Source of the DNA: Streptomyces qaidamensis
GTDB lineage: Bacteria; Actinomycetota; Actinomycetes; Streptomycetales; Streptomycetaceae
DNA length: 64,000 bases
Assembly (NCBI RefSeq): GCF_001611795.1
Contig: NZ_CP015098.1
Span: 5,022,001 to 5,086,000 of the forward strand
Reading direction: 5' to 3'
Part shown: piece after piece, positions 18,789 to 27,130 of the stretch
How positions within the stretch are numbered: position 1 is the first letter of the stretch
Layout: each line of letters starts with the position of its first letter
Made by a program: the position numbers and the translations under genes
Notes under the pieces: generated by a model
What the model saw: only the letters and a program-made list of their open reading frames with translations
Databases searched by the model: none
Told to the model about the DNA's origin: nothing

Positions 18789-18986
18789 ACGATTTCCGGG
18801 ATCGCTGCACCGTGATTCCAGCGCGCCCCGCTCGCGGCGAGTTCATCGCCGGTTCCGAGTACCCGGGGCGTTTGGCCGGTTTCTGTCGGCCGTTCACAGG
18901 GAGGCCGCTCGCCGGTTCTTCCCACGTTTGGGAATCGCGGGGCCGCAGGGGCCGCGCGAGCCATGCAGCGAAGGGGGATGGAAACC

Positions 18987-20090
18987 GTGGCCGGAACCGT
19001 CACACACGACCCGCCGCCGGGCGCCGGAGGGCGGCAGGGCGGCCCGCTGATCGTCACCGAGGACACCGAACTCCTCGACGACCTGCTGCGCCTGTGCGCG
19101 GCAGCGGGCGCCACACCCGAGGTGCACCACGGAGTGCCGGAGCGCAGGGGCAGCTGGGAGGCCGCACCGCTCGTCCTGGTCGGCGACGACGCCGCGCGGC
19201 GGGTGCGCGGGGCCGTCCGCAGAAGGGGCGTGGTGCTCGTCGGCCGGGACCAGGACGACTCCGGGGTGTGGCGGCGGGCCGTCGAGATCGGTGCCGAGCA
19301 CGTCCTGATGCTGCCCGACGGCGAGCAGTGGCTGGTCGACCGGATCGCCGACGTGGCCGAGGGCGTCGGCCGGCCAGCCCTCACCGTGGGCGTCATCGGC
19401 GGCCGGGGCGGGGCCGGAGCGTCCACGCTCGCGTGTGCCCTCGCCGTCACCTCCGCGCGGGAGGGACTGCGCACCCTCCTCGTGGACGCCGATCCACTGG
19501 GTGGCGGACTTGACGTACTCCTCGGCGGTGAGACGGCCGAAGGACTGCGCTGGCCCGCGTTCGCCTCCTCGCGCGGCCGGGTCGGCGGGGCCGCCCTGGA
19601 GGAGTCGCTGCCCGAACTGCATGCGCTGCGCGTGCTCAGCTGGGACCGCGGCGACCGGATCGCGGTCCCGCCGCAGGCGGTGCGGGCGGTGCTCGCGGCG
19701 GCCCGGCGCCGGGGCGGCACCGTCGTGGTCGACCTGCCGCGCCGGATCGACGACGGCGTCGCCGAGGTCCTCACCCAGTTGGACGTGGGCGTAGTGGTGG
19801 TGCCCGCCGAGCTGCGGGCCGTCGCGGCCGCGGGCCGGGTGGCCTCCGCGGTCGGCATGGTCCTGCGGGACCTGCGGGTGGCCGTCCGCGGGCCCTACCC
19901 ACCGGGGCTCGACGACCGTGAGGTGGCCCGGCTGCTCGGACTGCCCCTGGTCGGCGAGGTACCGGCAGAGCCGGGTCTGTCGCGCCCGGACGCCGCCCCG
20001 GCGCCACCGGGCGCGGCTCCCCGCGGACCGCTCGCCCGGTTCTGCAAGGAGTTCTGGGAGCGGGCGCTCGTCGAGGCGGGTACGGCATGA
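18987..20090 (+). CDS. CpaE/TadZ-like septum-site-determining protein (Ssd-like)
   Basis: A 367-residue MinD/ParA-superfamily protein with an N-terminal receiver-like half and an ATPase-like half. The Walker A position near residue 137 reads GGRGGAGAST: the deviant N-terminal lysine is arginine and the P-loop lysine is alanine, so ATP hydrolysis is probably altered or lost. The LLVDADPLGGG motif follows. This matches the actinobacterial 'helicase/secretion neighbourhood CpaE-like' family, whose mycobacterial member Ssd affects septation. As the first gene of the operon it probably localises the Tad-like apparatus. GTG 18987 follows AAGGGGG with 9-nt spacing; upstream ATGs (18963, 18978) lack usable ribosome sites. 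Confidence 0.9.
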   Translation: MAGTVTHDPPPGAGGRQGGPLIVTEDTELLDDLLRLCAAAGATPEVHHGVPERRGSWEAAPLVLVGDDAARRVRGAVRRRGVVLVGRDQDDSGVWRRAVEIGAEHVLMLPDGEQWLVDRIADVAEGVGRPALTVGVIGGRGGAGASTLACALAVTSAREGLRTLLVDADPLGGGLDVLLGGETAEGLRWPAFASSRGRVGGAALEESLPELHALRVLSWDRGDRIAVPPQAVRAVLAAARRRGGTVVVDLPRRIDDGVAEVLTQLDVGVVVVPAELRAVAAAGRVASAVGMVLRDLRVAVRGPYPPGLDDREVARLLGLPLVGEVPAEPGLSRPDAAPAPPGAAPRGPLARFCKEFWERALVEAGTA

Positions 20091-21313
20091 GCACCCTGGC
20101 CGGAATCGAGGGCGCCGCGCTGCTCGACGGGGTGCGGCGGTGGCTGGCCGAGAGCGGGGCCGATCCGACCCCCGCGCGCGTGGCGCAGGCTCTGCGGGAG
20201 CAGGGGCGGGTCCTCGGGGACGCCGAAGTCCTGGGAGCGGCCGCACAGTTGCGGTCGGAGCTGGTCGGCAGCGGGCCGCTGGAGCCGCTCCTCGCCGATC
20301 CGTCGGTGACGGACGTGCTGGTGTCGGCCCCCGACCGGGTCTGGGTGGACCGGGGTGGGGGACTGGAGCTGACGCCGGTGCGCTTCGCGGACGCGGCGGC
20401 GGTACGACGGCTCGCCCAGCGCCTCGCAGCGGTGGCCGGACGCCGCCTGGACGACGCCCGGCCCTGGGCCGACGCCCGGCTGCCCGACGGGACCCGGCTG
20501 CACGCGGTGCTGCCGCCGGTGGCCGTGGGCTGCGCCTGCCTGTCACTGCGGGTCGTACGACCGCGTGCCTTCACGCTCGGCGAGCTGGTCGCGGCGGGCA
20601 CGGTGCCGCCGGGCGGGGACCGCATACTGCGCGCCCTGCTCGACGCGCGGCTGTCCTTCCTCGTCAGCGGAGGCACGGGCACGGGCAAGACCACGCTGCT
20701 GAGTGCCCTGCTGGGGCTGGTGGGACCGGACGAACGGATCGTCCTCGCCGAGGACTCGGCGGAACTGCGGCCCGACCATCCGCACGTCGTGCGGCTGGAG
20801 ACCAGACCCGCCAACCAGGAGGGCGCGGGCCTCGTGACGCTGGAGGACCTGGTGCGCCAGGCCCTGCGGATGCGGCCGGACCGACTGGTCGTGGGCGAGG
20901 TGCGCGGGCCCGAAGTGGTGCATCTGCTGGCCGCGTTGAACACCGGCCACGAGGGCGGCTGCGGAACGGTGCACGCCAACGCCGCCGCCGATGTACCGGC
21001 CCGGCTGGAGGCGCTCGGCACGGCAGCCGGGCTCGACCGGGCCGCGCTGCACAGCCAGTTGGCGGCCGCCCTCTCCGTGGTGCTGCACCTGGTGCGCGAC
21101 CGGGCCGGGCGGCGGCGGATCGCCGAGGTGCACGTGCTGGAGCGGGACCCCTCGGGCCTGGTGCGGACGGTGCCGGCGCTGCGGTGGGGAGCGGAGGCCT
21201 TCGTGCGTGAGCGGGGGTGGGAGCGGCTGCGGGGGCTGCTTCGGGGCGGGGCGAGCGGGAGCGGACCGGGTGAGGCCGGCGTGGAGGGGGCGGGTCATGA
21301 CGGGGGTGCCTGA
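20087..21313 (+). CDS. tadA: TadA/CpaF-type secretion ATPase
   Basis: A 408-residue GspE/VirB11-family ATPase that powers assembly of Flp-type pili or related secretion. The Walker A GGTGTGKTT lies at ~195-203 and is intact, followed by LAEDSAELRPDHPHVVRLE (Asp box), a Walker B segment RPDRLVVGEVRGPE and the His-box GTVHANAA. The N-terminal ~150 residues are the TadA-specific domain with LADPSVTDVLV. It overlaps the CpaE-like stop by 4 bp (ATGA). It is a standard length and appears functional, making it the only clear energy source in the operon. Confidence 0.93.
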   Translation: MSTLAGIEGAALLDGVRRWLAESGADPTPARVAQALREQGRVLGDAEVLGAAAQLRSELVGSGPLEPLLADPSVTDVLVSAPDRVWVDRGGGLELTPVRFADAAAVRRLAQRLAAVAGRRLDDARPWADARLPDGTRLHAVLPPVAVGCACLSLRVVRPRAFTLGELVAAGTVPPGGDRILRALLDARLSFLVSGGTGTGKTTLLSALLGLVGPDERIVLAEDSAELRPDHPHVVRLETRPANQEGAGLVTLEDLVRQALRMRPDRLVVGEVRGPEVVHLLAALNTGHEGGCGTVHANAAADVPARLEALGTAAGLDRAALHSQLAAALSVVLHLVRDRAGRRRIAEVHVLERDPSGLVRTVPALRWGAEAFVRERGWERLRGLLRGGASGSGPGEAGVEGAGHDGGA

Positions 21314-22169
21314 GATGTCGATGGGTGCGGCCGTGGCGTGCGTGGGGGCGGCTGTCTGGCTGCTGGGTGAGCGTCAGGAGGCTGCGCGGCGGGCGCGGCT
21401 GCTGCTCGCGAGCGGCGAAGCCGCGGGGAGCGGGCCGCCCGGGTGGCGGCGGACGGCCGGTGAACTGCGGCACGTCCGTGGGCGGCTGCGGCCCGAGTGG
21501 TGGTCACCGGTGGCCGGGCTGGTCCTGGCGGTGCTCGGCGCGTCGGTCCTGCCGGCCGTCCTGGGTGCGGCCGGGGTGCCGTTGCTGCGGCGGGTCCGGC
21601 TGGCCGGCCGGGCGCGGCGGGACAGGGAGCGCCGGGCCGACGCGGTGGTCGCCTTGTGCGGAGCGCTCGCCGGTGAGGTGCGGGCCGGACGCCAGCCGGG
21701 TGAGGCGCTGTTGCGGGCCGCCCGGGACTGCGGCGGACTCGCGGACGCGCAGGCGACGGTGCTGGCGGCGGCCCGGTTCGGCGGTGACGTGCCGGACGCG
21801 CTCGCTGCGGCGGCCCGGCAGCCGGGTGCCGAGGGGCTGCGGGGACTGGCGGCGTGCTGGCGGGTCGCCGTGGACCAGGGTGCCGGGCTCGCCGCCGGAC
21901 TCGACCGGCTGGCCGCCGCTCTGCGCGCCGAACGGGACCAGCGGTCCGATCTGCGGGCCCAGTTGGCGGGGGCACGGGCCACGGCGGTGATGCTCGCCGG
22001 GCTGCCCGCCCTGGGGCTGCTCATCGGCACCGCCCTCGGGGCCGATCCCCTGCACGTCCTGCTGCACACCGGGGCGGGGCTGGGCTGCCTGGCGGCAGGC
22101 GGGGTGCTGGAGGGCCTGGGGCTGTGGTGGGTGCAGCGGATCGTGCGGGGCGCGGAGGAGGCGCCATGA
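21297..22169 (+). CDS. tadB: TadB-like inner-membrane platform protein
   Basis: A 290-residue type II secretion F-domain protein. A first hydrophobic segment lies near residues 8-24, a second pair at ~65-95 and two more at ~230-280, enclosing a helical cytoplasmic domain rich in Ala/Arg (AGEVRAGRQPGEALLRAAR), typical of GspF/TadB. It forms the membrane base of the pilus machine with TadC. The ATG at 21297 lies inside the end of tadA (17-bp overlap) with a GGAGGGGG ribosome site, so translation is coupled. Confidence 0.88.
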   Translation: MTGVPEMSMGAAVACVGAAVWLLGERQEAARRARLLLASGEAAGSGPPGWRRTAGELRHVRGRLRPEWWSPVAGLVLAVLGASVLPAVLGAAGVPLLRRVRLAGRARRDRERRADAVVALCGALAGEVRAGRQPGEALLRAARDCGGLADAQATVLAAARFGGDVPDALAAAARQPGAEGLRGLAACWRVAVDQGAGLAAGLDRLAAALRAERDQRSDLRAQLAGARATAVMLAGLPALGLLIGTALGADPLHVLLHTGAGLGCLAAGGVLEGLGLWWVQRIVRGAEEAP

Positions 22170-22960
22170 GCAGCGGAGAAGTTGTCCACAGGCTGGGGGT
22201 GGCCTTGGGGATCGTGCTGGCCTGCGGATGGCCGGCACGGTGGGTGGTGGAGGCGCGACGCCGCCGGAGGATGCGCCGGCGCCTGGCCGGGCTGCCGGGG
22301 GTTCGGGAAGCGGCTGTTCCCGTCCCACGGCGGGCATGGCGCGGGGCCGTGCGGACGTGGCTGGCCCCTGTGGGCGTGGCCTGCGCCGGATGGGTGCTTG
22401 CCGGAGGCCTCACCGGCGCTGCGGTGGGACTGGTGGGCGCGGTGGGCTTGTGGCGGTGGCGGCTCAGGCAGGAGACGGCCGGCGCGGACCCTGGGGCACC
22501 CGACCTCGCCGAGGCTGCGCGCCAACTGCCCTTGGCCGCCGACCTGCTGGCCGCCTGCATCGCGGCGGGCGCCGGCCCGGTGATCGCCGCGCAGGCGGTG
22601 GGTGAGGCCTTGGGCGGCCCTGTCGGCGATGCGCTCGCCCGGGGTTCGGCGGAGGTACGGCTGGGCGGCGAACCGGGCTCGGCCTGGCGGACGTTGGCTG
22701 CCGTCCCGGGTGCCGGAGGTCTGGCCCGGCTGCTGGAACGGGCCGATGTGTCCGGACTGCCCGCCGCGGTACCGGTCGCGCGGCTCGCCGCGGAGGCCCG
22801 GGCCGACTGGGGCCGTGCCGCGACGGCTCGGGCCCGGCGGGCGGGCGTGATGGTCAGTGCGCCGGTCGGGCTGTGCTTCCTGCCCGCGTTCATCGCGGTC
22901 GGCGTGCTGCCCGTGGTGATCGGCCTCGCGGGCGGCGTGCTCGGAGGGGGTGGTGGATGA
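22166..22960 (+). CDS. tadC: TadC-like inner-membrane platform protein
   Basis: A 264-residue second GspF/TadC-type platform protein, starting with a 4-bp ATGA overlap to tadB. It has an N-terminal hydrophobic segment, two central segments around residues 65-95, an F-domain-like region (LPLAADLLAACIAAGAGPVIAAQAVGEA is the usual start) and a C-terminal pair of hydrophobic helices ending in a glycine-rich tail. The exact Streptomyces DnaA-box consensus TTGTCCACA occurs at 22182-22190, inside codons 6-9. It is the partner of TadB in the inferred complex. Confidence 0.87.
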   Translation: MSSGEVVHRLGVALGIVLACGWPARWVVEARRRRRMRRRLAGLPGVREAAVPVPRRAWRGAVRTWLAPVGVACAGWVLAGGLTGAAVGLVGAVGLWRWRLRQETAGADPGAPDLAEAARQLPLAADLLAACIAAGAGPVIAAQAVGEALGGPVGDALARGSAEVRLGGEPGSAWRTLAAVPGAGGLARLLERADVSGLPAAVPVARLAAEARADWGRAATARARRAGVMVSAPVGLCFLPAFIAVGVLPVVIGLAGGVLGGGGG

Positions 22961-23029
22961 CGCGGCGACCGACCGGAAGCAGTGAGCAGTGAGCAACAGG
23001 AGTTCGGACTCTTTCCCACGGGGGTTGAG

Positions 23030-23239
23030 ATGTATCAGACGGTACGGGCACGGCTGTGTGCCCTGGTGTGCGGGATGCGTGCGGCGCGGAGGGACGCGGG
23101 GATGGTGACCTCCGAGTACGCGATGGGAATCGTCGCGGCGGTGGCGTTCGCGGTGGTGCTCTACAAGGTCGTCACGAGCGGCCCGGTCAGCGCGGAGCTG
23201 CAGAACATCGTGAAGGAAGCCCTCAATGCGCGGATGTGA
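23030..23239 (+). CDS. DUF4244 small pilin-like membrane peptide
   Basis: A 69-residue peptide: a basic N-terminus, then GMVTSEYAMGIVAAVAFAVVLY, a prepilin-like pattern of Gly before a hydrophobic helix with glutamate at position +5, as in Flp pilins. It is the likely pilus subunit of this cluster. No prepilin peptidase gene is present in the window, so processing would need one elsewhere. ATG 23030 follows GGGGG with 5-nt spacing; an in-frame GTG at 22982 would add 16 residues. The length agrees with the 68-residue mycobacterial counterpart I recall. Confidence 0.85.
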   Translation: MYQTVRARLCALVCGMRAARRDAGMVTSEYAMGIVAAVAFAVVLYKVVTSGPVSAELQNIVKEALNARM

Positions 23240-23585
23240 GCGGGGCGCGGACCGGGGGTTCGTCACGGCGGAGTCGGCCGTGGTGCTGCCCGTTCTGGTG
23301 ATGTTCGCGATGGCGCTGGTGTGGGGGCTGCTGGTCGTGGCCGCGCAGATCCAGTGCGTGGACGCGGCGCGGACGGGCGCGCGTGCGGCGGCCCGGCAGG
23401 ACCCGCCCGGGGCGGTCGTGAAGCTGACCCGCGAGGCGGCGCCGCCGGGCGCGAAGGTGACCGTCAGCCGGGACGCGGAGCACGTCCGGGTGGTTGTCGT
23501 GGCCGAGCCGCCGGTGCTGCGCGGTCTGTCCTTCGCCGTGCGTGAGGAGGCCGTGGCGTCGGCCGAGGAGGCGGTGGGGCCGTGA
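23226..23585 (+). CDS. TadE-like minor pseudopilin
   Basis: A 119-residue protein with the TadE pattern: a short basic start, then DRGFVTAESAVVLPVLVMFAMALVWGLLV, where Gly precedes a hydrophobic helix carrying glutamate at +5/+6. An extracytoplasmic domain of ~75 residues follows with a TGARAAARQ segment typical of TadE. It overlaps the DUF4244 gene by 14 bp and the next gene by 4 bp, so it is coupled on both sides. It is probably a minor pilin in the same structure. Confidence 0.85.
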   Translation: MRGCERGADRGFVTAESAVVLPVLVMFAMALVWGLLVVAAQIQCVDAARTGARAAARQDPPGAVVKLTREAAPPGAKVTVSRDAEHVRVVVVAEPPVLRGLSFAVREEAVASAEEAVGP

Positions 23586-24169
23586 GACGGGGCCGAAGGA
23601 ATGCCGAGGGGGGCCGGGCATCGGCCGCTGTCCGGTGCGCCGGCTCGGGCCGGGGTTCCGTCGACGCCGAGCAGGGCGTTCGGGGGTTCGTCCCGGGCCG
23701 GGGGCCCGTCGGCGTCCGGAGGGTCGGCTCGGGCCGTGGGTCCACAGCCATCCGGAGCGTCCGCCCGGACCGAGGGTCCGCCAGCGTCTGGAGTGTCGGG
23801 GTGATCGCCGTCCTGTGCGTGGTGTTCGGTGTCGTTCTCGCGCTCGGCCAGGCCGTCGTCATCCGCCATCGTGCGGCGGGCGGTGCGGATCTCGCGGCGC
23901 TCGCCGCGGCGGACCACTGGGCGGAGGGTGGCACGGCTGCCTGTGCCCGGGCCGGCCGGGTGGCCCGGGCACAGGGCGTGCGGCTCGTGCGGTGTGAGGT
24001 CGCCGGGGAGATCTCGGACGTGACGGCGGCGTCGGGTCGCGGGCCCTTCACCGCGGAGGTCAGGGCCCGGGCGGGGCCTCCGACGGGTCTGCTGGATCCT
24101 CCGGAGCCTGCTCAGGTGCCTCGTCCGCCGTCTCCTTCTCCTCGGGAGCCCCCTCCAGCAGCACCGTGA
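23582..24169 (+). CDS. TadE/TadG-like protein of the helicase/secretion neighbourhood, with extended N-terminus
   Basis: A 195-residue protein. The recognisable part begins at RGSASVWSVGVIAVLCVVFGVVLALGQAVVIRHRAAGGADLAALAAAD (residues ~63-110), the diagnostic core of the 'helicase/secretion neighbourhood TadE-like' family. The ~60 residues before it are an unusual Gly/Arg/Ser/Val-rich run in which a G-R-G-S motif recurs; family members normally start just before that motif. The last ~35 residues are proline-rich and lie inside the 110-bp tail-to-tail overlap with the helicase gene. Start ATG overlaps the preceding stop by 4 bp. It could be N-terminally over-called, but no later start has a good ribosome site. 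Confidence 0.8.
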   Translation: MRRGRRNAEGGRASAAVRCAGSGRGSVDAEQGVRGFVPGRGPVGVRRVGSGRGSTAIRSVRPDRGSASVWSVGVIAVLCVVFGVVLALGQAVVIRHRAAGGADLAALAAADHWAEGGTAACARAGRVARAQGVRLVRCEVAGEISDVTAASGRGPFTAEVRARAGPPTGLLDPPEPAQVPRPPSPSPREPPPAAP

Positions 24170-26588
24170 GGAGCCGCACGGCCCCCCTCTTGTGCAGCGG
24201 GTCGTTGCCGTTGCCGCACTTGGGGGACTGGATGCAGGACGGGCAGCCGGCATCGCACTCACAGGAGGCGATGGCCTGGCGGGTGGCGGTCAGCCAGGTG
24301 CGGGCGGTGTGGAAGGCACGCTCCGCGAAGCCCGCGCCACCCGGATGGCCGTCGTAGACGAAGACCGTGGGCAGGAGCGTGTCGGGGTGGAGCGGGATCG
24401 ACACGCCGCCGATGTCCCAGCGGTCGCAGGTCGCGAAGAGGGGCAGCAGACCGATCGACGCGTGTTCGGCGGCGTGCAGGGAGCCGCCGAGGATCTCCGG
24501 GTTGATCCGGGCCCGGTCCAGCTGGTCCTCGGTGACGGTCCACCACACGGCGCGGGTGCGCAGTGTACGGGGAGGGAGGTCGAGTTTGGTCTCACCGAGC
24601 ACTTCACCGGTGATGAGCCGTCTGCGGAGGTAGGAGACGACCTGGTTGGTGACCTCGACGGAGCCGAAGCAGAGGCGGCCGTCACCCCAGGGGATCTCGA
24701 CGTCCGTCTCCAGGACGGAGATCGACGTCGTGTCGCGGGCGACCGTGGAGTAGGGCGGCGCGGCCTCCTCGACGAGGGCGACGGAGTCCTCCAGGTCCAG
24801 CGACCGCACCAGGTACGTGCGGCCCTGGTGGAGGTGGACCGCCCCCTCGTGCACCGTCGAGTGCGCGGCGCCGGCGTCGACCGTGCCGAGCAGCCGGCCC
24901 GTGCCGGTCTCGACGACCTGGACCGGGCGTCCCCCCTCACCGCGGATGTCGGTCAGGTCGGCGGCGCGTTCGCGGCGGGTCCAGTGCCAGGCCCGGGTGC
25001 GGCGGCGCAGCAGCTTCGCTGCCTCCAGCTGTGGCAGGAGGCCCTCGCCCGCCGGGCCGAACAGGTCGAGGTCCTCGTCCGTCAGGGGCAGCTCGGCGGC
25101 GGCCGCGCACAGGTGCGGGGCCAGCACGTAGGGGTTGTCCGGGTCGAGGACGGTCGATTCGACGGGCTGGTCGAACAGGGCCTCGGGGTGGTGGACGAGG
25201 AAGGTGTCCAGCGGGTCGTCGCGGGCCACCAGGACGGCCAGGGCGCCCTGCCCGGACCGTCCGGCCCGGCCCGCCTGCTGCCACAGGGAGGCGCGTGTGC
25301 CCGGGTAGCCGGCGATGACGACCGCGTCGAGGCCGGAGATGTCGATGCCGAGTTCGAGGGCGTTCGTCGCGGCGAGGCCCAGGAGTTCACCCGAATGGAG
25401 GGCCTGTTCGAGAGCGCGGCGCTCCTCGGGGAGATAGCCGCCCCGGTACGCCGCGACACGCCCGGCCAGCGACCGGTCGACCTCGGCCAGACGCTCCTGG
25501 GAGATGACCGAGATCAGTTCGGCGCCGCGCCGGGAGCGGACGAAGGCGACCGAGCGCACGCCCTGCACGGTGAGGTCGGTGAGCAGGTCGGCGGCCTCGG
25601 CGGTGGCCGTGCGGCGAACGGGGGCGCCCTTCTCGCCGTGCAGCTCGGTCAGCGGCGGTTCCCAGAGGGCGAAGACCAGTTCGCCGCGCGGGGAGGCGTC
25701 GTCGGACACCTCCAGCACCGGCACACCCGTCAGCCGGCGGGCTGCCACCGCGGGCTCGGCGGCGGTCGCGGAGGCCAGCAGGAACACGGGCGACGCGCCG
25801 TAGCGGGCGCACAGCCGGCGCAGCCTGCGCAGCACCTGTGCCACGTGCGAGCCGAAGACACCCCGGTAGGTGTGGCACTCGTCGATGACGACGTACTTCA
25901 GCGACTTCAGGAAGGAGGACCAGCGGGGGTGGGACGGCAGGATGCCGCGGTGCAGCATGTCCGGGTTGGTCAGGACGTAGTTGCCGTACTGGCGGATCCA
26001 CTCGCGTTCCTCGAACGGAGTATCGCCGTCGTACACGGCAGCGCGGACGGAATGACCCAGCGGATGTGAAAGTTCCTTCACGGAACGGCACTGGTCCGCC
26101 GCGAGAGCCTTGGTGGGAGCCAGGTAGAGGGTGGTCGCGCCGCGGCCGTTCGGAGCCTCCGCGCCCTCCACGAGGGCGGACAGGACCGGCACGAGGTAGG
26201 CCAGGGACTTGCCGGAGGCCGTGCCGGTGGCGACGACGACCGAATCGCCGTCCAGGGCGTGCTCGGCGGCGCGTGCCTGGTGGGCCCAGGGATGCTCGAT
26301 GCCCGCGGCTCGCACGGCCGCGACGACCTCCGCGCGGATCCGGTCCGGCCAGACGGCATGCCGACCCTCACGTGGGGGCAAGTGCTCCGTATGAGTAATG
26401 CGCGAAGCCCTGCCCGGACCGGACGCGAGCCGGTCCAGGACCGCATCCGGCGCGGGTCGGGGGGCGGGGTCCGTCCGGGTTCGATCGGATCGGTGATTCT
26501 TGGCCATCGGCACCGAGTGTGTCACTGGCGTGACGGACAATGGAGCCAAGGCGTCGTGCACGCCTGCCGGTAAGTGATTGAATGCCAT
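24060..26588 (-). CDS. DECH-box helicase with C-terminal zinc-cysteine domain (MrfA/YprA-like)
   Basis: An 842-residue superfamily 2 helicase. The Walker A TGTASGKS lies near residue 118, DECH (VVIDECHTYRG) near 236, SAT (LLASATAAEPA) after it, and motif VI is QQAGRAGRSGQG. The C-terminus has a DUF1998-type four-cysteine cluster (CECDAGCPSC followed by SPKCGNG), as in Bacillus MrfA, which repairs mitomycin-type DNA damage. A DNA-repair role is inferred. Orthologues sit next to the Tad-like genes across actinobacteria, hence 'helicase/secretion neighbourhood'. ATG 26588 is the longest plausible start and places a TTA codon at codon 6; ATG 26507 would avoid it. Confidence 0.9.
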   Translation of the reverse strand: MAFNHLPAGVHDALAPLSVTPVTHSVPMAKNHRSDRTRTDPAPRPAPDAVLDRLASGPGRASRITHTEHLPPREGRHAVWPDRIRAEVVAAVRAAGIEHPWAHQARAAEHALDGDSVVVATGTASGKSLAYLVPVLSALVEGAEAPNGRGATTLYLAPTKALAADQCRSVKELSHPLGHSVRAAVYDGDTPFEEREWIRQYGNYVLTNPDMLHRGILPSHPRWSSFLKSLKYVVIDECHTYRGVFGSHVAQVLRRLRRLCARYGASPVFLLASATAAEPAVAARRLTGVPVLEVSDDASPRGELVFALWEPPLTELHGEKGAPVRRTATAEAADLLTDLTVQGVRSVAFVRSRRGAELISVISQERLAEVDRSLAGRVAAYRGGYLPEERRALEQALHSGELLGLAATNALELGIDISGLDAVVIAGYPGTRASLWQQAGRAGRSGQGALAVLVARDDPLDTFLVHHPEALFDQPVESTVLDPDNPYVLAPHLCAAAAELPLTDEDLDLFGPAGEGLLPQLEAAKLLRRRTRAWHWTRRERAADLTDIRGEGGRPVQVVETGTGRLLGTVDAGAAHSTVHEGAVHLHQGRTYLVRSLDLEDSVALVEEAAPPYSTVARDTTSISVLETDVEIPWGDGRLCFGSVEVTNQVVSYLRRRLITGEVLGETKLDLPPRTLRTRAVWWTVTEDQLDRARINPEILGGSLHAAEHASIGLLPLFATCDRWDIGGVSIPLHPDTLLPTVFVYDGHPGGAGFAERAFHTARTWLTATRQAIASCECDAGCPSCIQSPKCGNGNDPLHKRGAVRLLTVLLEGAPEEKETADEAPEQAPEDPADPSEAPPGP

Positions 26589-26666
26589 CGCGGCTGGCGA
26601 AGCGTCCAGGGGCTGAAGCCGAATGCCCCTAGGGCGACCGCTCGATAGCAAGGTGCTGGAGGATCC

Positions 26667-27008
26667 GTGGACCTGTCCCTGTCGACCGAGACCATGGGCG
26701 ATCGCACGATCGTCAGGGTCGGTGGCGAAATCGACGTATATACCGCGCCCAAGCTGCGCGAGCAGTTGGTCGAGCTGGTGAACGACGGCAGTTTCCACCT
26801 TGTCGTCGACATGGAGGGCGTGGACTTCCTCGACTCCACCGGACTCGGCGTACTGGTCGGCGGCCTGAAGCGCGTGCGTGCCCATGAGGGCTCCCTGCGC
26901 CTGGTCTGCAACCAGGAGCGCATTCTGAAGATTTTCCGTATCACAGGCCTCACCAAGGTGTTCCCGATTCACACCTCGGTCGAGGAAGCGGTTGCGGCCA
27001 CCGACTGA
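26667..27008 (+). CDS. bldG: Anti-anti-sigma factor BldG
   Basis: A 113-residue SpoIIAA/RsbV-family STAS protein. The phosphorylation motif DSTGLGVLV is intact at ~57-65, with the target serine in DST. I recognise it as essentially identical to S. coelicolor BldG, required for aerial hyphae and antibiotic production. In its unphosphorylated state it releases sigma factors from anti-sigma partners. GTG 26667 follows GGAGG with 5-nt spacing. The upstream ~80-160 bp should hold its promoters and is divergent with the helicase. The next gene encodes its likely partner. Confidence 0.97.
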   Translation: MDLSLSTETMGDRTIVRVGGEIDVYTAPKLREQLVELVNDGSFHLVVDMEGVDFLDSTGLGVLVGGLKRVRAHEGSLRLVCNQERILKIFRITGLTKVFPIHTSVEEAVAATD

Positions 27009-27130
27009 CACCGGACCCGGGCCATGCGCCCGGGCCGGCCGTCGTTCGGCAGAAGTGAAGACCGAGGGGGCCCGGGCTTTCGGCGGCCCGGAGCCTCCCG
27101 ACAGCACGCCCGTAGTTGCGAGGGGGATGC

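Noticed and set aside
21374..24262. A 962-codon minus-strand frame antisense to the tad genes
   Set aside because: It is the GC-bias shadow of tadB, tadC and tadE; composition is Arg/Pro/Ala-rich without motifs, whereas the plus-strand genes are well-matched and overlapping.
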